A stretch of DNA of 64,000 nucleotides from Desulfoluna butyratoxydans (GTDB taxonomy: Bacteria; Desulfobacterota; Desulfobacteria; Desulfobacterales; Desulfolunaceae): contig NZ_CAADHO010000001.1 of NCBI RefSeq assembly GCF_900699765.1, forward strand, positions 682,001 through 746,000, in the 5' to 3' direction. The first letter of the stretch is position 1. The number at the start of each line of letters is the position of its first letter. The notes under the pieces are model-generated. The model made no database searches. It worked only from the letters and a program-made list of their open reading frames with translations, and was not told the DNA's origin. Made by a program: the position numbers and the translations under genes. Shown here in pieces: positions 9,035-17,074 of this stretch.

Positions 9035-10084
9035 CTACATAAGGATGCCTTTGTAGATAAAATACCCGTAGCTTGCGGCAAGCACGGCCCCTGCGCCCCG
9101 GGGAAGGCGCTTCATGGCCCCGACAAAGAAGAAGTGGACGGCACACGCTGCCATGATGGTGAAGGCCCCGGTTTCAAAGGAATCGGGGATTCGGATGGGA
9201 GAGAAGAACGCGAAAATGCCGATGCACATGGGAATGCAGATATGGCCGTCCCCGATCTGGGAAGAGTAGGCGATGTCGGAGCGGTCCACGGCTGCATAGT
9301 AAAAGGCAAGAAGCCCGTTGGGGACCACCATGAGAAGGCCGCTTAAGATGCCGATCTGGCTTGTGGAGATGATCCCCCCGCCCCCGGCCGAAACCCATGC
9401 CACCAGCCCTTCGATGCTGACATAGGTTCCCCAGGCCGCCCCGCCCACAAGCAGGATATCCACAACCACCCAGAGACTCACGGCCCTGTGTTTCTGGACG
9501 TTGGTCTTCATCACATCAAAGACCTGAAACACCTGCCAGAAAAGAAACAGCCCCATGAGCACCAGGCCGTCCCCCTGGTTCAGGACCCCGTCCCGGCCCA
9601 GGGCCCAGGTCACGGCCGTAAAAAACACCATGGCAATGAGGGTAAGAAGCAGGGAGAGGTAATCGAGCTTCTCTTCTGAACGGTCTTCCTTTGTCCCCTT
9701 GAGGGTCAGGCCCCACAGCAGGGCGGGGATGCCCAAGAGGATGGTCAGGTTGGTGACGTTGTTCACGATGCAGTTTTCAAGGACCATGGCCGCGTCCCCG
9801 CCCGTGGTTCCCATCACATAGGCAAAGGCAAGATTGGAAAATCCCGAGCAGTACGGCATAACCATGGTGCCGATGGCAGTCCCCTCAAAGCCGCGCTTCT
9901 CAAAGGCATTGAGCCGCCAGACCATGACCATGGAGGACACCAGAAACAGCCCCAGAAGCTGCCACGGCCCTGCGTGGGACCCGGCGGCCAGGACGCTCTT
10001 AAAAATAGCGGTATAATTGGGGGTGGCAAGCAGTGCCATCAGGCCGCTCAGCAGCCGGGCACAATAATCCAGTATATTATCCAC
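9035..10084 (-). CDS. CaCA-superfamily-like (Na+/Ca2+ exchanger type) membrane protein, degenerate alpha-repeats
   Basis: 349 aa, about ten membrane segments. Two internally related stretches are placed like the inverted alpha-1/alpha-2 repeats of cation/Ca2+ exchangers: GTMVMPYCSGFSNLAFAY...ENCIVNNVTNLTIL and VVPNGLLAFYYA...SDIAYSSQIGDG. The acidic residues that bind Ca2+ after the conserved proline in classical exchangers are Tyr and Asn here, so ion specificity may differ. The start is GTG at 10084 with only a weak GGAT upstream. It is convergent with the diguanylate cyclase and has no obvious operon partner. Confidence 0.65.
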   Translation of the reverse strand: MDNILDYCARLLSGLMALLATPNYTAIFKSVLAAGSHAGPWQLLGLFLVSSMVMVWRLNAFEKRGFEGTAIGTMVMPYCSGFSNLAFAYVMGTTGGDAAMVLENCIVNNVTNLTILLGIPALLWGLTLKGTKEDRSEEKLDYLSLLLTLIAMVFFTAVTWALGRDGVLNQGDGLVLMGLFLFWQVFQVFDVMKTNVQKHRAVSLWVVVDILLVGGAAWGTYVSIEGLVAWVSAGGGGIISTSQIGILSGLLMVVPNGLLAFYYAAVDRSDIAYSSQIGDGHICIPMCIGIFAFFSPIRIPDSFETGAFTIMAACAVHFFFVGAMKRLPRGAGAVLAASYGYFIYKGILM

Positions 10085-10727
10085 AACGCATCCATCAATC
10101 CGGTTTAAGGCGCAACATCACAACAAGACACTCAATAGTAAAGTTTTCAGGGGGCGACAACCTTCAAACCCTGTGGGTACTCAGCAGTCAGGGCCCCTGA
10201 AGGATGTCATCGACCAAAAGAGACGTTGTCTTTATTCTTATGTGGAATGCGTGCGGAGGATAAAGAGGGCCCACCGGTGTTGCCCGCCCTCACGTTGGAA
10301 TGTGCTCTGCCTTTCGCCATGTATCGCAGGCAGCGTACGGCAAATTAAAATGATTGACTTTGCATCCAATTGGGCTGATTATTAACGATATCCTGTCATT
10401 TTTAAGGGCTATACACCTTTCACCGGCTTCGACAATTCAAGACAGATCATCGCGACCTGAACGTATGCAGCCATGCCAATACAATACGGCATGATGGTCT
10501 CTCAATCCCGGCAAGACTTTCCCGTATAATGAAAAGAAAACCCACCCGGGCAAATGAGACATATAAGCCTGCCTCTTCTACTGAAAAGCGCTCTCGTAAT
10601 TCTCCTAAAATGAGTAAAAAATTGTCCCGACACTATTTGGGACAACCGTATGCCGTATGGCCGAAACCCAACCCCATAGTCCGTTACACATTTGACGTAA
10701 TCTCGAATCTAAAAAAGGAGAGCCAAC
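10085..10727. other. Non-coding region upstream of the lipoprotein gene
   Basis: No convincing reading frame. The one clear structure is the perfect inverted repeat TTGTCCC (10622-10628) / GGGACAA (10639-10645) with a 10-nt centre, about 80 bp before the lipoprotein start, placed like an operator. The rest holds nothing I can name. Confidence 0.5.
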
Positions 10728-11111
10728 ATGAAGATCAACGTTTCTGCTTTAATCCTGACCCTGATTATGATGGTTTCACTGGCGGCCTGCGGCACCTATT
10801 ACCAAGTGACCGACCCTTCAAGCGACAAGGTCTACTACACTGAAAAAATAAACAAGAAAAGGAACGGCGCCATTGAGTTCAAAGACTCGGCCACAGGTAA
10901 AGAGATCATCATCCAGAACTCTGAGGTGATTGAAGTTAACAAAGATACCTACAAAGCAGGCATGGCAGAACCAGCCCCTGCACCCGCACCGACACCTGAG
11001 GCGGAACCAGCTGCTGAAGCAATGCCTGAGGTCGAAGCAGAGCCCACAGCTGAGGCAGAGTCTGCTGCGGAAACGGAACCCACCGCTGAAGCAGAGCCCG
11101 CCGCCGAGTAA
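10728..11111 (+). CDS. Small lipoprotein with acidic Pro/Glu/Ala-rich tail
   Basis: 127 aa. The signal peptide ends in a lipobox LAAC (Cys at about residue 21), giving a membrane-anchored lipoprotein. The globular part (about 22-75) includes ATGKEIIIQNSEVIEVNK and resembles small lipoproteins that bind the envelope. The tail from about residue 84 is a low-complexity run of PAPAPTPEAEPAAEA-like units, probably extended and wall-spanning. AAAAGGAG precedes the ATG. Function unknown. Confidence 0.8.
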   Translation: MKINVSALILTLIMMVSLAACGTYYQVTDPSSDKVYYTEKINKKRNGAIEFKDSATGKEIIIQNSEVIEVNKDTYKAGMAEPAPAPAPTPEAEPAAEAMPEVEAEPTAEAESAAETEPTAEAEPAAE

Positions 11112-11464
11112 AATCCAGCGCTAAAATGGAATAAATAAGATGGAATATTCAGGCTTTGCCCCTTTGTTTTGAGCGTTCTCGAAACGGAGGGGCAAGGCAA
11201 GTGATCACGATTTTGGCGGTGATGGGTGCAAGGTTTTTATGATCGAGTTGGCACGCTGTAAAGCGATGGATACTCACCTATCAAGAATCCCCATGATTGA
11301 TTCCAAAGGAAATCCTTTCCTGTTCCAGCCTGACATGCTCACCATAATGCCTTCCTCGCAACCCAGCGTAAAGGCCTGCCCCTTTCCTTGAAAGCCGATT
11401 CAAATCACGATTTTCCTGCCGTGACTCTTTTGACCTATGCTGGAAATAGTGGACAAGGCAACAG
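11112..11464. other. Non-coding region, lipoprotein to GIY-YIG remnant
   Basis: No gene seen. It contains a small AGGAAA/TTTCCT hairpin near 11307 and two similar stretches starting ATCACGATTTT near 11201 and 11404. No function is assigned. Confidence 0.4.
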
Positions 11465-11719
11465 TTATTTCAGTTCAAAATGCTTGGCAGCGAAGGCTCT
11501 GCCGGAGTGGGATTTGAGGTAGGTCTCGAAGGCAGTGGCTTTGGGTTTGGAGGGGAAGGCGATGGCGATTTCAATTTTCCAGGGTTTGTACTTTGACGTG
11601 TGGGGGACGCTTCCAGAATTATGGGCCTATAGGCGAGTTCCAAGGTCAGAGGTCATACCGGTATAAAACCGTTCCGGAAACGACTCACTTCGGAGCATGT
11701 ATACATAGTGAAAGCCCAA
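11465..11719 (-). pseudogene. GIY-YIG endonuclease-like gene broken by an in-frame TAG
   Basis: The frame from TTG at 11719 (GAGGAGG five bases upstream) to TAA at 11465 spans 85 codons and reads as a complete UvrC-like GIY-YIG protein: HYVYMLRS...FYTGMTSDLGTRL, stop, AHNSG...PHTSKYKPWKIEIAI...LKSHSGRAFAAKHFELK. A single TAG at codon 31 (11627-11629) replaces the residue before AHNSG. The small single-domain family normally has 80-100 aa, so only the stop is wrong. It lies downstream of tmRNA, a common site for mobile DNA. Readthrough cannot be excluded. Confidence 0.75.
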
Positions 11720-11806
11720 AGGAGCCTCCTCATCCGCATCGTCATATAACAGCTGGAAGAATTTATTTTGTGAAACGTGATTCGGGAATCTTTATTTTTA
11801 AGGATT

Positions 11807-11962
11807 GCAGGCTTCTTGTTCGCCGGATCTCAGGCGATTTTTACCTGGCTTGCCGGGGCGTAGCCTGAGCGCCCTCTGTGACGTGGCATGAAATGGCCCG
11901 GCTTCGCACTGCGTGCTACGCCGCGGCAGGCTTCTTGCTCGCTGGCGCTCGGGCGAAGCCTG
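11807..11962 (-). repeat. Direct repeats and hairpin abutting the tmRNA 3' end
   Basis: Two similar copies, GCAGGCTTCTTGTTCGCCGG (11807-11826) and GCAGGCTTCTTGCTCGCTGG (11926-11945), match 18 of 20 bases. The second forms a hairpin with GAAGCCTG (11955-11962) that overlaps the last two bases of tmRNA. It could serve as a tmRNA terminator or mark an old integration site. Confidence 0.5.
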
Positions 11963-12361
11963 GTGGAGGCGGCGGGAATCGAACCCGCGTCCTGAAATAA
12001 TTCCCCGTAAGACCTCTACACTCATAGTCAGCATCCAAATACATCCAGGTTTTACCCGCTGACTCGGTCCCCTGAACGTCCCCTTGCAGCATTAAATTCG
12101 GTTCCGGACGCCGCCAGGTGGTGGAATACCAGGCTTCCGGTCCCTATCACATTAAAGTGTCGCCACGTTGGCCTTAAGTGAGAAGGTCAGGTGACGTGCA
12201 TCCCGAAGGATACATTTTTTTTGCGGATTAACTGCTAAGCAGCTGCCGCATATGCATAATCGTCTGCATTTATGTTGTGATCGATTATTAACGAGGCCAA
12301 CGATCATCCTCGGAGTGCAGTCAAACAGCTCTCATATCCCAGTCGAACCCAGGACGCCCCC
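11961..12361 (-). ncRNA. ssrA: tmRNA (transfer-messenger RNA)
   Basis: 401 nt. The 5' end GGGGGCG and the 3' end CGCCTCC plus ACCA form a seven-pair acceptor stem with the alanine-identity G3-U70 pair. A T-arm GCGGG-TTCGATT-CCCGC precedes it. The internal reading frame ends GCA GAC GAT TAT GCA TAT GCG GCA GCT GCT TAG (12236-12268), giving the probable tag ADDYAYAAAA. It rescues stalled ribosomes with SmpB, whose gene lies directly upstream. The exact resume codon is inferred from the tag pattern. Confidence 0.95.
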
Positions 12362-12388
12362 ATAAATTGGCTTCATAAGAGATGTGAC

Positions 12389-12424
12389 TTGATCTGAACC
12401 TGTGAGGTGGGTGGCTCAGATCAA
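12389..12424. promoter_or_regulatory. 9-bp inverted repeat upstream of tmRNA
   Basis: TTGATCTGA (12389-12397) and TCAGATCAA (12416-12424) are perfect inverted arms 28 bp before the tmRNA 5' end. The structure may be a processing hairpin in an smpB-ssrA transcript or an operator. Confidence 0.45.
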
Positions 12425-12519
12425 ACGTAAGGTAATGCATCCGGGGCGGCCTGTCAATGGTCAGGGTGATTCCGGAGGCATCTTCGGACGCGGCGCTCTT
12501 GCGCTGCAACCCGGGCGTG

Positions 12520-12993
12520 TTAATCCGAATAGTCTTTCTGCTTGTTCATGCGGTTCACCTCCAGCTTGGCGTCCCGCTCTTTCAGGGTCTGGCGCTTGTC
12601 GTAGAGCTTCTTGCCACGGCCGACTCCCACCTTCATCTTGATGCGATTGCCCTTGATGTAAATGCTCAAGGGAATCAGGGAGCATCCTTTGATGTTGAGC
12701 ATGTCCGATATCTTGCGGATCTCCTTCTTGTTCAGGAGCAGCTTTCTCGGACGCAGGGGGTCGTGGTTGGAGTGAAAAGAAAAGGGGTACTGGGAGATGC
12801 TCATCTGATAGACGAACAGCTCGCCGTTCTCCGCAATCTTGCAGTAGGACTCCTTGAGGTTCACGGCCCCGTCGCGCAGGGATTTTACCTCGGAGCCCAC
12901 CAGCACCAGGCCGGCCTCGTACTGATCGGTAATTTCATAGTTGAACCGCGCCTTTTTGTTGTTGGCGATGGTTCGGGTGCTCTTCTCTGCCAT
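12520..12993 (-). CDS. smpB: SsrA-binding protein SmpB
   Basis: 157 aa, normal length. It carries the OB-fold signatures NKKARFNYEI, GSEVKSLRDGAVNL and YPFSFHSNHDPLRPRKLLL, and the basic C-terminal tail (GRGKKLYDKRQTLKERDAK) that enters the ribosomal mRNA channel. It binds tmRNA in trans-translation. It lies between EI and tmRNA on the same strand, so the rescue pair stays together. Confidence 0.97.
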   Translation of the reverse strand: MAEKSTRTIANNKKARFNYEITDQYEAGLVLVGSEVKSLRDGAVNLKESYCKIAENGELFVYQMSISQYPFSFHSNHDPLRPRKLLLNKKEIRKISDMLNIKGCSLIPLSIYIKGNRIKMKVGVGRGKKLYDKRQTLKERDAKLEVNRMNKQKDYSD

Positions 12994-13057
12994 AATCGCT
13001 GTCCTTGCCCACCTTGCGGTGGCTGATCCCGCATGGCCCTGAACACAGAGATGCGGT

Positions 13058-13096
13058 CGAAAAAAACCGGTGGCCGCCTATGCGGCACCGGTTTCT
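13058..13096 (-). terminator. Rho-independent terminator after EI
   Basis: On the minus strand GAAACCGGTG...CACCGGTTT forms a hairpin followed by TTTTTTT (13058-13064). It lies between the EI stop and smpB, so smpB may depend partly on readthrough or its own promoter. Confidence 0.7.
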
Positions 13097-13124
13097 CATG
13101 GGGCCGCCCAGGCAGCCGAAGGCA

Positions 13125-14894
13125 TCACGCCGAAGCGGTGCCGTTCTCGTTTTCTTCGGGGTAGACGAACTCGTCCATCATGGAGGTCACACCGTCCACG
13201 GTGGTTGCCTCAAGAACCCTGGCTGCAAACTTCCGGGACTCGGAAAAACTCAGGCCCCGAACCATCTCCTTGACCATGGGCAGGGACTGGGGCGTCATGG
13301 AGAGCTCGTCAAGCTCCATGCCCAGAAGCACCGGCATGTTGGCGGGCTCAGAGGCCATCTCGCCACAGATGCACACCTTAACACCATGCTTCTTGCCCAC
13401 ATCCACCACCTGCTTGATCATGCGCAGCACAGCAGGGTGAAGGGAGTTGTAAAGATGGGCCACCTTGCGGTTGCCGCGATCAATGGCCAGAGTGTATTGC
13501 GTCAGGTCGTTGGTGCCGATGCTGAAAAAATCCACTTCGTCGGCCAGGCGCTCGGCCATGACCACGGCAGAAGGAACCTCCACCATGATGCCGATCTCGA
13601 AGTTTTCGCTGTAGGGAATCCCTTCGGCTTCGAGCTGGGCAGCAGCCTCTTTGAGCATCTTTTTGGCTTCCAGAACCTCTTCCACGCCGGAGATCATGGG
13701 GAACATCACCCGGACATTGCCGAAGGCGGCTGCACGCAGGATCCCTCGGAGCTGGGTCATGAACACATCGGGCCGCTGGAGGCAGAACCGGATGGCCCGA
13801 AGCCCCAGGGCCGGGTTCTCCTCGTCGTTCTCCCGGGCGTAGGCCAGGGCCTTGTCCCCGTTGATGTCCAGGGTCCGAATTACCACGGGCTCGGGGAAGA
13901 TGAGTTCAGCCACCTCCCGGTACTGCTCGTAGAGTTCCTCTTCCGTGGGAAAATGGGAGCGGCTCAGGTACTGGAACTCGGTGCGGAACAGGCCGATGCC
14001 CTCTCCGCCGTAGTCCATCACCGAGACGATCTCCTCGGCCAGCTCGATGTTGCCCATGAGCTTGATGGTCACCCCGTCCACGGTGGTGGCGGGAATCTTG
14101 CTCCGGCGCTTGATATTGGCCCGTCGCGTCTCGTAACGCAGTTTCTTCTCTTCGTACTCGAGGAGGGTCTCGTCCGAGGGGTCGATGATAACCAGCCCGT
14201 CGTTGCCGTCCACGATGATGATGTCGTCGTTCTTGATCAGGGCGGACACGTTGCCCAGGCCCATGACCGAGGGCAGCTCAAGGGTCCGCGCGATGATGCT
14301 GGTGTGGGAGGTTTTCCCGCCGCGGTCGGTGACGAAGCCCTTGACGCGCTCCAGCTGGATGCGGCTGGTATCCGCAGGGGTCAGGTCTTTGGCCACGAGG
14401 ACCACCCGTTTGTCGATGTTGCCGATGTTCACGGCATCGACCCCTACGAGGTTCATCATGATGCGATCCGAGACCTGGACGATGTCGTCCACCCGGCTCT
14501 GGAGATAGGGGTCGGCAATGTCCTGGAACATGGCCTTGGCACGGGTGGCCACCTTTTTCAGGGCCCACTCCGCGTTGATGCTTTCGTCACGGATCGCGTC
14601 GATGGCCCGCTCGTAAAGCATCTTGTCCTTGAACAGGGCAAGATGGGATTCCAGGATCGTCAGGTGATGATGGAGCTCCTCGGGGAGTTCTTCAATCACT
14701 TCGATGAGCTCGTCCTCGGACTTTTTCACCGCTGTTTTGAAACGGTTCACTTCGTCTCGGATGCTCTCGGGTCGGACGGTGTACTTCTCCACAACGTCCA
14801 CGCCCTCCCGATCCACGAGATAAGCCTGGCCGATGCAGATCCCCGGTGATCCGCTGATGCCCTTCAATACTGTATCTGAACCTTTGTCTGCCAT
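13125..14894 (-). CDS. ptsI: Phosphoenolpyruvate-protein phosphotransferase, enzyme I
   Basis: 589 aa, full length. N-terminal SGSPGICIGQAYL, swivelling phosphohistidine site GGKTSHTSIIARTLELPS, PEP-binding GIGLFRTEFQYL, and the C-terminal catalytic cysteine in CICGEMASEP. It autophosphorylates from PEP and passes phosphate to HPr. The HPr gene lies upstream on the same strand. No enzyme II lies in the window, so a regulatory phosphorelay is possible. Confidence 0.97.
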   Translation of the reverse strand: MADKGSDTVLKGISGSPGICIGQAYLVDREGVDVVEKYTVRPESIRDEVNRFKTAVKKSEDELIEVIEELPEELHHHLTILESHLALFKDKMLYERAIDAIRDESINAEWALKKVATRAKAMFQDIADPYLQSRVDDIVQVSDRIMMNLVGVDAVNIGNIDKRVVLVAKDLTPADTSRIQLERVKGFVTDRGGKTSHTSIIARTLELPSVMGLGNVSALIKNDDIIIVDGNDGLVIIDPSDETLLEYEEKKLRYETRRANIKRRSKIPATTVDGVTIKLMGNIELAEEIVSVMDYGGEGIGLFRTEFQYLSRSHFPTEEELYEQYREVAELIFPEPVVIRTLDINGDKALAYARENDEENPALGLRAIRFCLQRPDVFMTQLRGILRAAAFGNVRVMFPMISGVEEVLEAKKMLKEAAAQLEAEGIPYSENFEIGIMVEVPSAVVMAERLADEVDFFSIGTNDLTQYTLAIDRGNRKVAHLYNSLHPAVLRMIKQVVDVGKKHGVKVCICGEMASEPANMPVLLGMELDELSMTPQSLPMVKEMVRGLSFSESRKFAARVLEATTVDGVTSMMDEFVYPEENENGTASA

Positions 14895-15234
14895 GGGTAA
14901 AGATCTGCTCTTCTTAATTTTTCGTGACCTTGCACACGTCGTGGTGCCGGTTCACGTTGTATTGCCCGGGCCTTGCGACGCCCGGTGTTGACACTCGCAC
15001 ACCACGGACCGACCCATAAGGATCGGGCTCCCGGCGAGCGCACCTCATGGTGTTATACACCAAGCCGTCCGCCAACTTAAACGGAAAACGGCCTTTGGTG
15101 TCAAAACACCGTGGAGGGAAACGTCAATCAATGAATGAATAGTTGAAAAAGTATCGCCGCGGACCACGCTTGATGCGTATCTCCCCGGGCCGGACGGCCG
15201 GGGCGGGGAACCACTCATCGACCTCGATGGGTCT
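14895..15234. other. HPr-EI intergenic region
   Basis: 340 bp with no credible gene. It contains hairpins, among them GGTGT-CAAA-ACACC and a GC-rich CCCCGG/CCGGGG structure near 15186-15209 that may act as an attenuator in the HPr-EI transcript. Confidence 0.4.
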
Positions 15235-15498
15235 TCACTCATCTTCCTCGATGAGTTCGAAAATTCGATCAAGGACAGGCCTGTCGGAAGCGTCTTCCAC
15301 TTCGATCTCCACCTCGGCGCCGCAGGCGCAGCCCAAGGTCAGGATATCGATGATGCTGGTGGCGTCGGCCTTTTCGCCATCACGGACCAACCACACCTCT
15401 CCCACCGCCTCAGCCGCGGCTTTTGCAATCATGGCGGCAGGCCGGGCGTGGATGCCCAATTGACTTTTTACCGTTGTTTTTCTTGAAATTGCTTTGAT
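15235..15498 (-). CDS. ptsH: HPr phosphocarrier protein with a probable AUC start
   Basis: The frame contains QLGIHARPAAMIAKAA, with the phosphorylated His in the HPr consensus, and ends DRIFELIEEDE. The nearest normal start (TTG at 15459) would delete the first beta-strand. No ATG, GTG or TTG exists further upstream in frame. An ATC at 15496-15498 lies eight bases after GAAGG and gives MKAISRKTTVKSQLGIHARPA, an 87-aa protein of normal HPr length. I chose it on length and ribosome-site grounds. HPr receives phosphate from EI, encoded next. Confidence 0.85.
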   Translation of the reverse strand: MKAISRKTTVKSQLGIHARPAAMIAKAAAEAVGEVWLVRDGEKADATSIIDILTLGCACGAEVEIEVEDASDRPVLDRIFELIEEDE

Positions 15499-15564
15499 AT
15501 GACTTACCTTCAGGAAATGATGCGTAACAGCCCGGTTTCCCGGTCCAACGAAAAATACCGGACA

Positions 15565-15594
15565 TTATTAGCACACAGCATCCCCTTGTGTCAA
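15565..15594 (-). promoter_or_regulatory. Sigma-70 promoter of HPr-EI
   Basis: On the minus strand TTGACA (15589-15594) and TAATAA (15565-15570) are separated by 18 bp. The start of transcription would be near 15558, leaving a leader of about 60 nt before HPr. Confidence 0.7.
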
Positions 15595-15696
15595 ATTGAA
15601 AACGTTGATATTCTTCCAGATTAAAAACAATCCCAAGGGGTTGGGTTTACCCGCATATTCGCTGAAATTGGCTCATCAACACAGGAGACTGATCCC

Positions 15697-15915
15697 ATGA
15701 AGCAGTCGGTCACCATATACGGCAAAGACAAATGCCCCTTTACCCGGGCCGCCGTCGACGCCTTGAAAGAACAGGGTAACGAGGTGGTCTACATCGATGT
15801 CCTCAAATCCCCTGAGATGATGGATAAAATGCTCGCCCTCTCCGGGGGCGGACGAAAAATCCCGGTCATCGACACCGACGGAGAGGTCTCTGTCGGCTGG
15901 CAGGGAAAAACCTGA
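15697..15915 (+). CDS. Glutaredoxin-like protein of the UXX-star type (Cys form)
   Basis: 72 aa: a thioredoxin-fold start VTIYGKDKCPFTRAAVDAL, a beta strand VVYIDVLK, and the cis-proline segment KIPVIDTDGEVSVGWQG. The active site is CPFT, a single cysteine, as in monothiol glutaredoxins. It resembles the UXX-star family in which the cysteine may be selenocysteine. It has no glutathione reductase partner nearby. It is divergent from the HPr promoter. Role in redox or metal handling is inferred. Confidence 0.75.
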   Translation: MKQSVTIYGKDKCPFTRAAVDALKEQGNEVVYIDVLKSPEMMDKMLALSGGGRKIPVIDTDGEVSVGWQGKT

Positions 15916-16057
15916 CGGGTCTGAGACGATTCCGGCAGGTTGCCGGAGCACCCCATCGCCTGTCTGCACATCAACCAAGGGTCCAACGGCCCGGCACCCC
16001 ATTCTGGAATGCCCCAGTTGAGCGGACGTTGCGTTTCACCACATGAGGAGTAATACC

Positions 16058-16708
16058 ATGAAGCATCAGTACGTCATCGAAGAGTTCAAACTTGAAGAAT
16101 CCTGGAGACTGTTCCGCATCATCGGCGAATTTGTGGAAGGGGTGGACAGACTGCATGACCTGGGACCCGCCGTGAGCATTTTCGGGTCGGCCCGCACCAA
16201 GCCGGGGACGCCCTACTACGAAAAAGCCCGTGAAATTGCGGCCCTCATGGTGAAAAACGGCTACAACGTCATCACCGGCGGCGGCGGGGGCATCATGGAA
16301 GCGGCCAACCGCGGCGCCACCGAGGCCGGGGGAAAGTCCGTGGGCCTTAACATCAACCTGCCCTTTGAGCAGAAGCCCAACCCCTACGCCAACATCTGCG
16401 TGGAATTCAACTACTTCTTCATCCGCAAGGTGATGTTCGTCAAGTACGCCTCTGCCTATGTGATCATGCCCGGCGGCTTCGGCACCATGGACGAACTCTT
16501 TGAGGCGGTGACCCTCATCCAGACCCAGCGGGTCATGCCCCTGCCCCTGGTCCTCTTCGGCACCGAGTACTGGGGCGGCCTCATCGACTGGATCAAGGCC
16601 CGCATGCTGGAGGAAGGCACCATCAGCGAAGGTGACCTCGATATCATCAAGCTCACCGACGATCCCGAAGAGATCGTTGAGTTCGTCAAGGCAAGCAACA
16701 AGGATTAA
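16058..16708 (+). CDS. LOG-family protein (putative nucleotide phosphoribohydrolase)
   Basis: 216 aa from the ATG at 16058, preferred over 16043 because GAGGAG lies eight bases before it. It holds the Rossmann GGGGGIMEAANRG motif and the family signature PGGFGTMDELFE. Members release ribose 5-phosphate from nucleotide monophosphates, including cytokinin-type adducts. The specific substrate is unknown. It is monocistronic and followed by two hairpins. Confidence 0.88.
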   Translation: MKHQYVIEEFKLEESWRLFRIIGEFVEGVDRLHDLGPAVSIFGSARTKPGTPYYEKAREIAALMVKNGYNVITGGGGGIMEAANRGATEAGGKSVGLNINLPFEQKPNPYANICVEFNYFFIRKVMFVKYASAYVIMPGGFGTMDELFEAVTLIQTQRVMPLPLVLFGTEYWGGLIDWIKARMLEEGTISEGDLDIIKLTDDPEEIVEFVKASNKD

Positions 16709-17074
16709 TCCGCGAGGCACACCAGCTCCCGAGGCGGCCCATGCAGCCGCCTCGGCCCGGCAGGGACAACCCTGCCCCCCGCGGGCGGGCACACAACCCC
16801 GCACCCCCTTCCGTGATTCCGGCGTTGTGGCACAGGCCACAACCTGATACACGTACCGTCTGTTTATGAGACACATGAAACACATCGCACACCGAAACGA
16901 ACCACAGACAACCCCAGCATAACCCCGGGATACGGGCCCCAGACCGGAAAAACAGGCTGGCGTCTTCCTGGCCGGACCAGAGACGCCCGAGCCCGAGGGG
17001 CTTTACGGCCCCATGCCCGACACCCGACAACGCTTGTGCCTGCACGGGCTCGACATATAAGGCAGTACATTTTC
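16709..17074. other. LOG-methyltransferase intergenic region with two hairpins
   Basis: CCGAGGCGGC (16729-16738) pairs with GCCGCCTCGG (16746-16755). A second hairpin GGCAGGG-ACAA-CCCTGCC follows (16760-16777). Neither has a long T-run; together they probably end LOG transcription. The remaining ~300 bp shows no gene. Confidence 0.5.

Noticed and set aside
10173..10385. 70-codon plus-strand frame upstream of the lipoprotein gene
   Set aside because: No ribosome site, atypical composition and no recognisable features.
11598..11629. Readthrough of the TAG as a pyrrolysine codon in the GIY-YIG frame
   Set aside because: No pyl genes or PYLIS are seen and the family has no known Pyl member; a pseudogene is simpler.
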